A stretch of DNA of 17,374 bases, from positions 1 through 17,374 of the forward strand of contig JASHTC010000058.1 of NCBI GenBank assembly GCA_030040755.1, in the 5' to 3' direction. This DNA is from Thermoplasmata archaeon. Lineage in GTDB: Archaea; Thermoplasmatota; Thermoplasmata; Lutacidiplasmatales; UBA184. This document shows, one piece after another, positions 7,045-13,437 of this stretch. The notes beneath the pieces were generated by a model. It searched no databases and was not told where the DNA came from. It worked only from the letters and a program-made list of their open reading frames with translations. Made by a program: the position numbers and the translations under genes. Within the stretch, counting starts at the first letter, position 1. Every line of letters begins with the position of its first letter.

Positions 7045-8345
7045 GCCCGACCCCGTTCGAGCCGATCGCGCGGGTCTTCGCGCCCGACGCGGTGGGACGG
7101 GACGTACGGGTGCGGGGCTGGCTCCAGAAGGGCCGCTCGTCCGGCGGGATCCTCTTCCTCCTCCTGCGCGACCGCTCCGGCGCGGTCCAGGTGACCGGTC
7201 GCAAGGACCGCCTCGGGGAGGCGGTCGTCGAGGCGGTCGGCCACGTCCAGGTCGAGGGGGCCCTCGAGGTGGAGGGGACCGTCGCCGAGGACCAGCGGGC
7301 GCCGGGCGGCCGCGAGGTCCGGGCCCGCGCCATCCGGATCATCGACGCGGGCGAGCCGTTCCCCATCTTCTCGGAGCAGACCGAGGAGTTCCTCCTCGAC
7401 CAGCGGCACCTCGCCATCCGCTCTCCGGAGTTCGTGGCGACCTTCCGCATCAAGGCCCAGCTCCTCGCCGCGCTCCGGGAGTTCCTCACCCGGGAGGAGG
7501 TCCTCGAGATGACGCCCCCGGTCCTGACCGGCAACGCGGCCGAAGGGGGCCCCGAGGCCTTCCGCTTCGACTACTTCGGGCGGCCCGGCTACCTCAGCCA
7601 GACGGCCCAGCTCTACCTCGAGGCGCTCCTGCCGCCGCACGAGCGGGTCTACGCGCTGACCCCCTCGTTCCGCGCCGAGAAGTCCCGGACCCCCCGCCAC
7701 CTCACCGAGTACCTGCATCTCGAGGTCGAGCTCGCCTGGTGCGACCTGGACGGCATCCTCGACTTCATCGAGCGGATGTTCGCCTCGGTCTGCTCGACCG
7801 TGGCGGAACGGTGCCCGAAGGAGCTGGCGCAACTCGGCCGGCCTCCCGAGGAGCTCCGGGCCATCACCCCGCCGTTCCCCCGGCTCACCTACACCGCGGC
7901 GATCGATCGGCTGAAGGGGCAAGGGTTCCCGGTGGAGTGGGGCGCCGACCTCGGCAGCCCGGAGGAGCGGGCCCTGACCCTCGAGTCCCCGAAGCCGCTC
8001 TTCCTCACCCACTTTCCGCGCCAGATCAAGGCGTTCTACATGACCCAGAGCGCCGACGACCCGCGGACGGTGGAGGCCGCCGACCTGCTCGGCCCCGAGG
8101 GGTACGGGGAGCTCGTGGGCGCCTCCTGTCGGGAGACGAGCATCGACCACCTCCTCGAGCGGCTGCACGAGCTGGGCGTCGACCCGGCCGAATACGAGTG
8201 GTACCTCGACCTGCGCCGGCACGGGAACGTGCCGCATGCCGGCTTCGGTCTGGGGGTCGAGCGACTGCTGCGGTGGATGCTGCGGCGGGAGCACATCCGG
8301 GACACGACGCCCTTCCCGCGGACCCCGTCGCGCCACACTCCCTGA
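7041..8345 (+). CDS. asnS: Asparaginyl-tRNA synthetase (class IIb)
   Basis: 434 residues from a GTG at 7041 that overlaps the TFS stop as GTGA. It activates asparagine and charges tRNA-Asn. The N-terminal OB-fold anticodon domain (about 20-102) begins DVRVRGWLQ. The class II core shows motif 1 with EMTPPVLTG (156-164), motif 2 with FRAEKSRTPRHLTEYLHLE (210-228) and motif 3 with GFGLGVERLLRWML (401-414). EKSRTPRHLTEY and the C-terminal EYEWYLDLRRHGNVPH favour AsnRS over archaeal AspRS, whose motif 2 typically reads DEHLNE. The presence of the OB domain rules out the truncated AsnRS-like asparagine synthetase. The frame is open further upstream, but that stretch lies inside TFS in another frame. 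A GatCAB route cannot be judged from this window. Confidence 0.9.
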   Translation: MSPTPFEPIARVFAPDAVGRDVRVRGWLQKGRSSGGILFLLLRDRSGAVQVTGRKDRLGEAVVEAVGHVQVEGALEVEGTVAEDQRAPGGREVRARAIRIIDAGEPFPIFSEQTEEFLLDQRHLAIRSPEFVATFRIKAQLLAALREFLTREEVLEMTPPVLTGNAAEGGPEAFRFDYFGRPGYLSQTAQLYLEALLPPHERVYALTPSFRAEKSRTPRHLTEYLHLEVELAWCDLDGILDFIERMFASVCSTVAERCPKELAQLGRPPEELRAITPPFPRLTYTAAIDRLKGQGFPVEWGADLGSPEERALTLESPKPLFLTHFPRQIKAFYMTQSADDPRTVEAADLLGPEGYGELVGASCRETSIDHLLERLHELGVDPAEYEWYLDLRRHGNVPHAGFGLGVERLLRWMLRREHIRDTTPFPRTPSRHTP

Positions 8346-8402
8346 GACGGGCGTCCGCTCCGGGCGGAGCAAGGCTCAAGAGTGAGGGCGTGCCTCGCGC
8401 CG

Positions 8403-8960
8403 ATGTACTCTCCCGTCGGAGAATCGAGCGTGCGTCCAGAACAGGGTGACCGGGGAGCCGAGAGCACCGGCCCGCCGGCGGTGCCCAAGCCCCACCCGCT
8501 CCTCGTGGAGCGGATCACACACGCCGACATCCCCGCCATCTGCGCGCTCCTGAAGAAGGTCGGGGACGGGCAGCCCGCGGGGTTGCCGAGCGAGCTGCTC
8601 AAGGCCTGGCAGCCGGGACCGCTCGAGTTCACGAGCCAGATGGAGGGGGTCACCTACTTCGCCGCCCGGCGGGAGGGTCGGGTGCTCGGCACGATCGGCT
8701 GCGAGCTCCGGCACGGCACCTGCCACGTGATGGTCCTCGCGGTCGACCCCGAGGCGCGCCGCCAGGGCGTGGCGTCCGCCCTCCTCACGAGCGCGACCGA
8801 ATGGGCCAAGCGCTCGAGCGCCCCCTCCGTCTGGGTCGACGCGTTGGCCCGGTTCCTGCCCGTGGCGGCGTTCTTGAAGCGCCACGGGTTCACCGAGGCC
8901 GGAACGCTGCACAAGCACGAGTTCGGCGAGGATATCGCGCTCTTCGAGCGGGTCCTCTAG
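8403..8960 (+). CDS. GNAT-family N-acetyltransferase
   Basis: About 185 residues. GNAT enzymes move an acyl group from acyl-CoA to an amine. The acetyl-CoA pyrophosphate loop is in VLAVDPEARRQGVASALL, with RRQGVA as the R/Q-x-x-G-x-G/A motif, and the end of the fold shows AFLKRHGFTEAGTLHKHE. The substrate is unknown. The start is uncertain: the ATG at 8403 is used here, but GTG at 8382 and GTG at 8481 are in frame, and the first 35-40 residues look unlike a GNAT fold. The GTG at 8481 would give a compact 160-residue domain. It lies 57 bases after asnS and converges on the coiled-coil gene, sharing a CTAG at their stops. Confidence 0.82.
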   Translation: MYSPVGESSVRPEQGDRGAESTGPPAVPKPHPLLVERITHADIPAICALLKKVGDGQPAGLPSELLKAWQPGPLEFTSQMEGVTYFAARREGRVLGTIGCELRHGTCHVMVLAVDPEARRQGVASALLTSATEWAKRSSAPSVWVDALARFLPVAAFLKRHGFTEAGTLHKHEFGEDIALFERVL

Positions 8961-9973
8961 CGCGACGCCCGGCTGGCCGCCGTCCGGGCCCGGACCGTCG
9001 GGACCCCGTGGGTCTCCTGCAGGGCGCGCAGGCGTCGCAGCCCTTCCTCCGGCCGGCCGCGGAAGAAATCGCGCGCCCCGCGCGCTAGTTCGATGGCCTC
9101 GAGCTCGGTCGCGATGCCGTGCGTCCGTTCCTCGACCAGGTAGTCTCCGTACTCGGTGATGTAACGGGGGAGGTTCGCCTTGAGCCGACCGACCGCCTGG
9201 AGGCGGAGCGCCCGGATCTCCTGTTTCAGGGCCGCGAGCTTGCCCGCCCGTAGCTCCGCCTCGAGCTCGAGCGCGCACTCGGCCGGGTCCTGGGGCGGCT
9301 CGACCCCGAGCACCGCCATGTCCTTGAGGAGCGAGACGACGCGCTCCAGCTCCTCGCGGGCCTGGTCGAGGTGGCGCTCCTTGATCGCGACGACCCGGTC
9401 GACCTGACGGTAGGTCGCCAGGGCTTGGGCGATGTCCCCCGAGCGGGCCGTATGCAGCGCGTCCTCGATCTGGTCGCGCTCGAGACGGCTGTCGACGGAG
9501 TAGGCCTCGAGGCGGGTGAGACGGCCCTTCGTGCGCTTCTCCCACTCTTCGAAGGCCGTCACGATCCGCTTCTGCGCGATTCGCTCGATCCCGCGGACGA
9601 CCTCCGCCCACGGCTCCGGATTCCAGGCGGTCCGCGCGGCCTCCTCGGCCCACGACGGGAGGTGCGGGATCTCGATCCCGAGCGCCTCGACGTTCTCCTC
9701 CCACTGGTCCAGCCGCGCCAGCCGACGCGTGAGCTCGCCGGCGAATGGGCTGGGGCCGGGACCGGGACCGGTTCGTCGACCGCCCGGGCGATGCCCCGCC
9801 GCGGGGGAGGCAGCGCCGGGGGGAGGGAGCGTTCCATCCTCGGAGTGCGAGGACGACCCGTCCGCCGGCTCGTCGTCGCCCGACGGAAGGGGAGCGTGAC
9901 ACGACGGGCAGAGGTAGGCGTCCGCCGAGACCGGAGTCCCGCACCGCGGGCACACCATGCCCTCGCTCGGCAT
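8957..9973 (-). CDS. Zinc-ribbon and coiled-coil protein of unknown function
   Basis: 338 residues in three parts. A zinc ribbon comes from C8-x2-C11 and C22-x2-C25 (CPRCG and CPSCH). A low-complexity Ser/Asp/Pro/Gly linker spans about 30-78. A long, mostly helical, charged region runs about 79-325, with heptad-like patterns at about 160-220 and 235-300. There is no membrane segment or signal peptide, so it should be cytoplasmic. I recognise no enzymatic motif. The architecture suggests a scaffold or adaptor, possibly nucleic-acid binding through the ribbon; that is inference. ATG at 9973 is used; an internal ATG at residue 6 would still keep the ribbon. ATTTAAA lies about 31 bases upstream. 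Its 3' end overlaps the GNAT stop in a CTAG. Confidence 0.75.
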   Translation of the reverse strand: MPSEGMVCPRCGTPVSADAYLCPSCHAPLPSGDDEPADGSSSHSEDGTLPPPGAASPAAGHRPGGRRTGPGPGPSPFAGELTRRLARLDQWEENVEALGIEIPHLPSWAEEAARTAWNPEPWAEVVRGIERIAQKRIVTAFEEWEKRTKGRLTRLEAYSVDSRLERDQIEDALHTARSGDIAQALATYRQVDRVVAIKERHLDQAREELERVVSLLKDMAVLGVEPPQDPAECALELEAELRAGKLAALKQEIRALRLQAVGRLKANLPRYITEYGDYLVEERTHGIATELEAIELARGARDFFRGRPEEGLRRLRALQETHGVPTVRARTAASRASR

Positions 9974-10000
9974 TGACCTAGGCAGAATAACTCACGGAGG

Positions 10001-10007
10001 TTTAAAT
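10001..10007 (-). promoter_or_regulatory. TATA box of the zinc-ribbon coiled-coil gene
   Basis: ATTTAAA on the minus strand is centred about 31 bases before the ATG at 9973. Its TTTAAA core is self-complementary, so it could also fire on the plus strand towards the hairpin-rich stretch at 10055-10131. Confidence 0.55.
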
Positions 10008-10054
10008 CCGAGAGCGACCCCGACGGGTGGGCTCCGGGGGAGGGGCAGGAGGCG

Positions 10055-10131
10055 CACCCATCGGGTGGTCCCAGGGAGAACACCTCTCTACCGCCGGGAA
10101 GGACCAGTTCCCCGGTGAGGCCCCCGCGGGG
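10055..10131. other. Cluster of inverted repeats between the coiled-coil and HAD genes
   Basis: Within 77 bases I can pair CACCC/GGGTG (10055-10059 with 10063-10067), TGGTCC/GGACCA (10066-10071 with 10101-10106), CCGGGAA with TTCCCCGG carrying one bulged C (10094-10100 with 10108-10115), and a palindromic CCCCGCGGGG (10122-10131). Some of these pairings exclude one another. The stretch lies upstream of the TATA candidate of the HAD gene, so it is not simply its leader. It may be a structured RNA or chance in GC-rich DNA. Confidence 0.3.
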
Positions 10132-10145
10132 TAGCGCGAGGGAGG

Positions 10146-10150
10146 TTATC
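10146..10150 (+). promoter_or_regulatory. TATA-like box of the HAD hydrolase gene
   Basis: TTATC in GGTTATCCC is centred 27 bases before the GTG at 10175. The fit supports that GTG as a leaderless start over earlier in-frame candidates. Confidence 0.4.
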
Positions 10151-10174
10151 CCGCGGCGGACGTTGGCCGCGTTC

Positions 10175-10870
10175 GTGAAGGTCTCGACGCTCTTCTTCGA
10201 CTTTGGGGGGACGCTGGCTCGCTCCTGGATCACGGACGGTCGCCACCCGTCCGAGTTCTGGGCCCGGGCACTGGAACGGAACGGGATTCCGGTCGACCTC
10301 GAGGCCGTGCGAACGGCGCTCGACGCGACCGCCCGGGAGCTCGATGGGCGAATCTACGACTACCTCGGACGGACCCCGGAGTTCTGGCGGCTGCTCGACC
10401 ATCGGGTCATGGACCGTCTCGGGATCGTCCGGCGCCGGGAGGGGCTGACCGAGGAGTTGGAACGCGACTTTCTACAGGCCTCCACGGGCGAGCTGTATCC
10501 CGAGACGCTCGCGACGCTCAACGCCCTCCAAGACCGGAACATCCCGCTCGGGATCATCTCCAACCACAACGATGGCCTCCGGGGCATCCTGGCCTACCAT
10601 GGCGTCGCCCGGTTCTTCCGGACGGTCACGTACTCCCAAGAGGTGGGGGCCGAGAAGCCCGACCGCCGGATCTTCGACCTCGCCCTCGGACGCGCTCGAT
10701 GTGACCCCGCCGAGGCGGTTCACGTCGGCGATTCGTGGGAGGCCGACGTGGTCGGCGCCACCCGGGTGGGCATGCGTGCGGTCTGGCTGAACCGTCGCCA
10801 CGTCGCGCCACCGCGTCCGTGCGAACATATCGGCGACCTGCAGGGAGTCATTCCGTTACTGTCGCCGTGA
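10175..10870 (+). CDS. HAD-superfamily hydrolase
   Basis: 231 residues from GTG 10175. Motif I is FFDFGGTL with the nucleophile D9, motif II is IISN (S129), the motif III Lys is K161 in EKPDRRIF, and motif IV is HVGDSWEADVVGA (D186, D191). The helical cap sits between residues 15 and 105, so this is a C1-type member resembling phosphoglycolate or haloacid-dehalogenase-like phosphatases. The second Asp of the usual DxD phosphatase motif is Gly (DFGGT), which removes the usual general acid. Substrate and even phosphatase activity are therefore uncertain. The frame is open 20 codons upstream to 10115, but that Arg/Pro-rich leader is unlike the family, and the KVSTLFFDFGGT start fits well. Confidence 0.85.
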   Translation: MKVSTLFFDFGGTLARSWITDGRHPSEFWARALERNGIPVDLEAVRTALDATARELDGRIYDYLGRTPEFWRLLDHRVMDRLGIVRRREGLTEELERDFLQASTGELYPETLATLNALQDRNIPLGIISNHNDGLRGILAYHGVARFFRTVTYSQEVGAEKPDRRIFDLALGRARCDPAEAVHVGDSWEADVVGATRVGMRAVWLNRRHVAPPRPCEHIGDLQGVIPLLSP

Positions 10871-10897
10871 GTACACCGCGGGCGCCCCGTTCCGGCC

Positions 10898-10915
10898 CCC
10901 GGCCCTAGGGCCGGG
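10898..10915. terminator. 18-base perfect palindrome after the HAD gene, possible terminator hairpin
   Basis: A perfect GC-rich palindrome centred on CTAG begins 28 bases after the HAD stop. It could fold as a 7-bp stem with a CTAG loop. No T-run follows directly (the nearest is CATTTTC about 22 bases later), so it does not look like a standard archaeal T-rich terminator. Confidence 0.3.
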
Positions 10916-10991
10916 TCAGTCCTGCCCTCGCCGTCATTTTCGAGTGAAGGGTTTCTCCACCGCCGGGTCCGGCAACCGCTAGCTCGTCGGA

Positions 10992-11032
10992 GTCGCGGCC
11001 CATCGCGACGTCCCCGGCCTCGCATCCATGCG
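10992..11032. other. Two small hairpins downstream of tRNA-Leu
   Basis: GTCGCG/CGCGAC (10992-10997 with 11004-11009, 6-base loop) and CGCAT/ATGCG (11021-11025 with 11028-11032) lie 20-60 bases beyond the tRNA 3' end as transcribed. They could take part in 3' trailer processing or termination, or be chance. Confidence 0.25.
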
Positions 11033-11050
11033 GCGAAGTCGGAGGGAAAC

Positions 11051-11135
11051 TGCAGGGGGTGAGATTTGAACTCACGAACTCCTACGAGACTAGGACCTCA
11101 ACCTAGCGCCTTTGACCAAGCTGGGCCACCCCTGC
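11051..11135 (-). tRNA. tRNA-Leu (anticodon GAG)
   Basis: An 85-base cloverleaf on the minus strand. The acceptor stem is GCAGGGG with CCCCTGC and discriminator A. The D arm is GCC-CAGCTTGGTCAAA-GGC. The anticodon stem is CTAGG/CCTAG (11102-11106 with 11090-11094) with loop TTGAGGT, giving anticodon GAG at 11097-11099. The T arm is GTGAG-TTCAAAT-CTCAC. A long variable arm marks it as class II, and with GAG it reads CUC/CUU as leucine. No intron is present and CCA is not encoded. Promoter GTTAATG lies about 30 bases upstream at 11164-11170. Confidence 0.95.
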
Positions 11136-11162
11136 ACGGCCGGCGGCGGCTACGGGGTGCGA

Positions 11163-11174
11163 GCATTAACCTTT
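11163..11174. promoter_or_regulatory. AT-rich island shared by tRNA-Leu and alba
   Basis: GCATTAACCTTT reads AAAGGTTAATGC on the minus strand, about 31 bases before the tRNA 5' end, which suits a tRNA promoter. On the plus strand it is the only good AT-rich element before alba and would give a leader of about 60 bases. Confidence 0.45.
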
Positions 11175-11254
11175 GCGAAGGCCGCGAGCCCGGCGGGGTC
11201 CCCGCTGCGGGCCCTCCAAAGAGACTTGTAGCGATGCGCGGTCGTCGAGCGTCC

Positions 11255-11599
11255 ATGCCGGACCGCCCCGACGCTGGCGTCACGGTCTTCATCGGGCTCA
11301 AGCCGACGATGACCTACGTATTCCAGGTGGTGACGCAGCTCAACTCGGGGGCGGGCCCCGTGGTCGTGAAGGCCCGCGGGAACGCGATTGCCAAGGCGGT
11401 CGATGTCGTCGAGGTGGTCCGCCGTCGCTTCCTCGCTGGCCAGGTTGACGTCGGTCCGATCCGAATCGATACCGAGCGCCTCACCAACCGCGACGGTCGG
11501 GACGCCAACGTCTCGTCGATCGCGATCCCGGTCACCCGGACGGGCCCGCTCCCGGCCCCGGGCCCGGGGCCGGCGCCGGGGACGCCGAGGTCCCCGTAG
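11255..11599 (+). CDS. albA: DNA/RNA-binding protein Alba
   Basis: 114 residues. Alba dimers coat DNA and also bind RNA. The family core is clear: VTVFIGLKPTMTYVFQVVTQL, then VVVKARGNAIAKAVDVVEVVRRRFL, IRIDTERL, and DGRDANVSSIAIPV. The usual KP loop lysine is present (LKPTMTYV), as is the KARG strand that contacts nucleic acid. A Pro/Gly/Ala tail of about 20 residues (TGPLPAPGPGPAPGTPRSP) follows the fold and is not typical of Alba. That tail lies in a 68-base overlap with the convergent RDD gene. ATG 11255 is chosen because it leaves a short natural N-terminus; ATG 11234 is also in frame. The frame is open back across the tRNA gene, which is not coding. Confidence 0.93.
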   Translation: MPDRPDAGVTVFIGLKPTMTYVFQVVTQLNSGAGPVVVKARGNAIAKAVDVVEVVRRRFLAGQVDVGPIRIDTERLTNRDGRDANVSSIAIPVTRTGPLPAPGPGPAPGTPRSP

Positions 11600-13355
11600 C
11601 CGCCCGGACGACCCAGGTGCCGGCCGCGAGGTCCCCCAACCGTTGCCGCTCGGCCGTGGCGACGATCCCCAGGTACCCGATGAGGCCGAGCATGCCGACG
11701 GCGAGGGTAGTGCCGACCAGGAGGGTCAGCGCCGCCAGGAGCCCCGCCGGGAGCGGGAACCCCTCGAAGGAGACGTTCGCGGGCAGCGAGCTGACCACCA
11801 GGAGGGCGACCGCGCTGGCGACCGCCACCCCCACGACCGAGAGCAACGGGATGCGGAAGGCGTTCCGCACGAGCGAGGAGAAGAGGTCGGGGGGCCGGAG
11901 CTGCCGCTGGCGGACGACCAGCCCGAAGAGCCGCTTTCCCGCCGTCGTCCCGAAGAGCCACTCGGCGAGGACGAAGTAGAGCGCGGCGAGGCTGATGTAG
12001 CCGTAGACGACCGCGTTATACGCGATGCTGTCGAGGACCCCGTTCAAGCCGCCCGGGGTTACGCGGGCCAGATAGACCCAGAGCAGGATGGCCGGAAGGG
12101 TGACGATCACGAGGTCGACGAGGAACGCCCAGGTCCGGACCCCCGCCGTCGCGAACCGGCGCCGGGTGAGGTCCAGCGATATCCCCACCAGCGACCGGGC
12201 GGTCAGCCAGCCCCGGTAGCTCTCCCGTCCGTTGGAGGTCCCCTGAGCCGCTGCCGCGTCCAGGTTGGCCTGGTCGCTGACGACCCAGCCCGGGACCGGT
12301 AAGCCCTGCCACGGTCGGTCGGGGGGAGCCGGAGGGACCTGGAGGAGCAACGCAGCCTCCCGGGCCCCGCTGCGCGCGGCGAGCGCGGCGCCGGAGAGCG
12401 ACCCCGCGAAGTCCCCGTCCACTCCCTCCCGGAACGACCGGCCCAGTTGGCCGGTCGGCGTCGGGGGAGGGCTCTGGGCGGGGGCGCCCGGCACCGGATC
12501 CCACGACCGCCCCAGGGCGTGGTGCAGCCCGTAGGCCGTCGCGAAGGCGAGCAGGCCCGAGAGGTAGACCAGGTCGAGGATCCCCGCGCCGCCGATGACG
12601 TACAGCCCCGGGGTCGACGACGGGTAGAGCGGGGGCTCGTGCAGCACGTCGGCCCCGACGACGACCCCGAACGTCCCGGCGATGTAGGCGAGCGGTAGCG
12701 CGAGCGCCTCGGCCCCCCGCAGGAGCCAGGGCGCCGCCAGGAACACGATGAGGCCGGCGAGGACCGGGGGCATCAGGTACTGCGGGAACCCCTCGGAGAT
12801 CCCTTGGCCGGCGACCGCGTAGGAGAAGAGGAACGTCAGGACCATCACCCCGTCCGTGAGGGCGAGGAGGCCGGCGACGTGTTCGACCAAGCCGTCACGG
12901 CGCCCGCGACCCAGGAGGAACAGCGCGACGGGGGCCAGCGCGGCGAGCAGGACAACCCCGACCGTGCTGGGCACCGCCGCCGGGAAGGCCACCACCACCG
13001 CCAGACCGGCGAACGCGACCACACCGTAGGTGCCCAGGAAGACGGTCGCCGAGCGGCGGACCGGAGGGGCCACCCGGCCCAGGGCGAGGATCGCGACGAC
13101 GATCGGGAAGACCGCCCCGCCGAGGCTGATCCCGAGGACGTCGTTCGAGACGGGGAGGAGCGGGAGGTCCGCGAGGGTCGCCGCGGCGGCCCCGGGCAGC
13201 AGCAACCAGAAGGCCCGGCGGCCGAGCCCGACCGACTCGGCGAACGCGGGATGCTCGAACGCGCAGAGAAAGAGGACCGCCCAGAGGACGGCGGGAAGCG
13301 CGACCGAGATCGCGTTCCCGGTGATGTCGAAGACCAGCTGTCCGGGGTCGATCAC
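11532..13355 (-). CDS. Polytopic membrane protein: DUF1614-like N-terminal half fused to a C-terminal RDD domain
   Basis: 607 residues from GTG 13355. The N-terminal half (about 1-275) has roughly nine hydrophobic segments and includes LPLLPVSNDVLGISLGGAVFP, which resembles DUF1614 proteins. A soluble, Pro/Gly/Ala-rich linker of about 110 residues (about 285-390) follows. The last part (about 395-595) is an RDD domain: VRTWAFLVDLVIV, TTAGKRLFGLVV and ERQRLGDLAAGTWVV, with about four membrane segments. Function is unknown; RDD proteins have been linked to transport of ions or small solutes. The frame is open to an ATG at 13439, but that would lie beyond the shared promoter island (13405-13412). 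GTG 13355 has GGAGG three bases upstream and begins at VIDPGQLVFDITGN, so it is preferred. The C-terminus ends in a Pro/Gly-rich tail antisense to the alba tail. Confidence 0.75.
   Translation of the reverse strand: MIDPGQLVFDITGNAISVALPAVLWAVLFLCAFEHPAFAESVGLGRRAFWLLLPGAAAATLADLPLLPVSNDVLGISLGGAVFPIVVAILALGRVAPPVRRSATVFLGTYGVVAFAGLAVVVAFPAAVPSTVGVVLLAALAPVALFLLGRGRRDGLVEHVAGLLALTDGVMVLTFLFSYAVAGQGISEGFPQYLMPPVLAGLIVFLAAPWLLRGAEALALPLAYIAGTFGVVVGADVLHEPPLYPSSTPGLYVIGGAGILDLVYLSGLLAFATAYGLHHALGRSWDPVPGAPAQSPPPTPTGQLGRSFREGVDGDFAGSLSGAALAARSGAREAALLLQVPPAPPDRPWQGLPVPGWVVSDQANLDAAAAQGTSNGRESYRGWLTARSLVGISLDLTRRRFATAGVRTWAFLVDLVIVTLPAILLWVYLARVTPGGLNGVLDSIAYNAVVYGYISLAALYFVLAEWLFGTTAGKRLFGLVVRQRQLRPPDLFSSLVRNAFRIPLLSVVGVAVASAVALLVVSSLPANVSFEGFPLPAGLLAALTLLVGTTLAVGMLGLIGYLGIVATAERQRLGDLAAGTWVVRAATGTSASPAPAPGPGPGAGPSG
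11552..11573. repeat. 22-base perfect GC palindrome inside the alba/RDD overlap
   Basis: All 22 positions are self-complementary about the centre 11562/11563 and all are G or C. The palindrome lies within the 68 bases where alba and the convergent RDD gene overlap. It encodes Pro/Gly/Ala-rich residues on both strands. It could form a strong hairpin in either transcript and act as a two-way terminator or RNA end protector; that role is inference. Confidence 0.7.
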
Positions 13356-13404
13356 GATCCTCCGCCCGGGAACGCGGGCGAAGGTCGAGGCGCGCGCGGG
13401 GCCT

Positions 13405-13412
13405 AAACGTTT
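13405..13412. promoter_or_regulatory. Symmetric AT-rich island between the RDD and lyase genes
   Basis: AAACGTTT is self-complementary and centred about 29 bases before the lyase ATG at 13438, a leaderless fit. On the minus strand it lies about 53 bases before GTG 13355, giving a leader of roughly 25 bases that contains GGAGG. One island could therefore serve both genes. Confidence 0.5.
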
Positions 13413-13437
13413 TGTCGGCAAGTCCCCCTCGCCGGAC

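Noticed and set aside
7041..8345. AspRS or the AsnRS-like asparagine synthetase
   Set aside because: Motif 2 reads EKSRTPRHLTEY as in AsnRS, and an N-terminal OB domain is present, which the asparagine synthetase paralogue lacks.
11066..11254. Upstream extension of the alba frame across the tRNA region
   Set aside because: The stretch overlaps a complete tRNA-Leu and translates to an Arg/Pro-rich leader not found in Alba.
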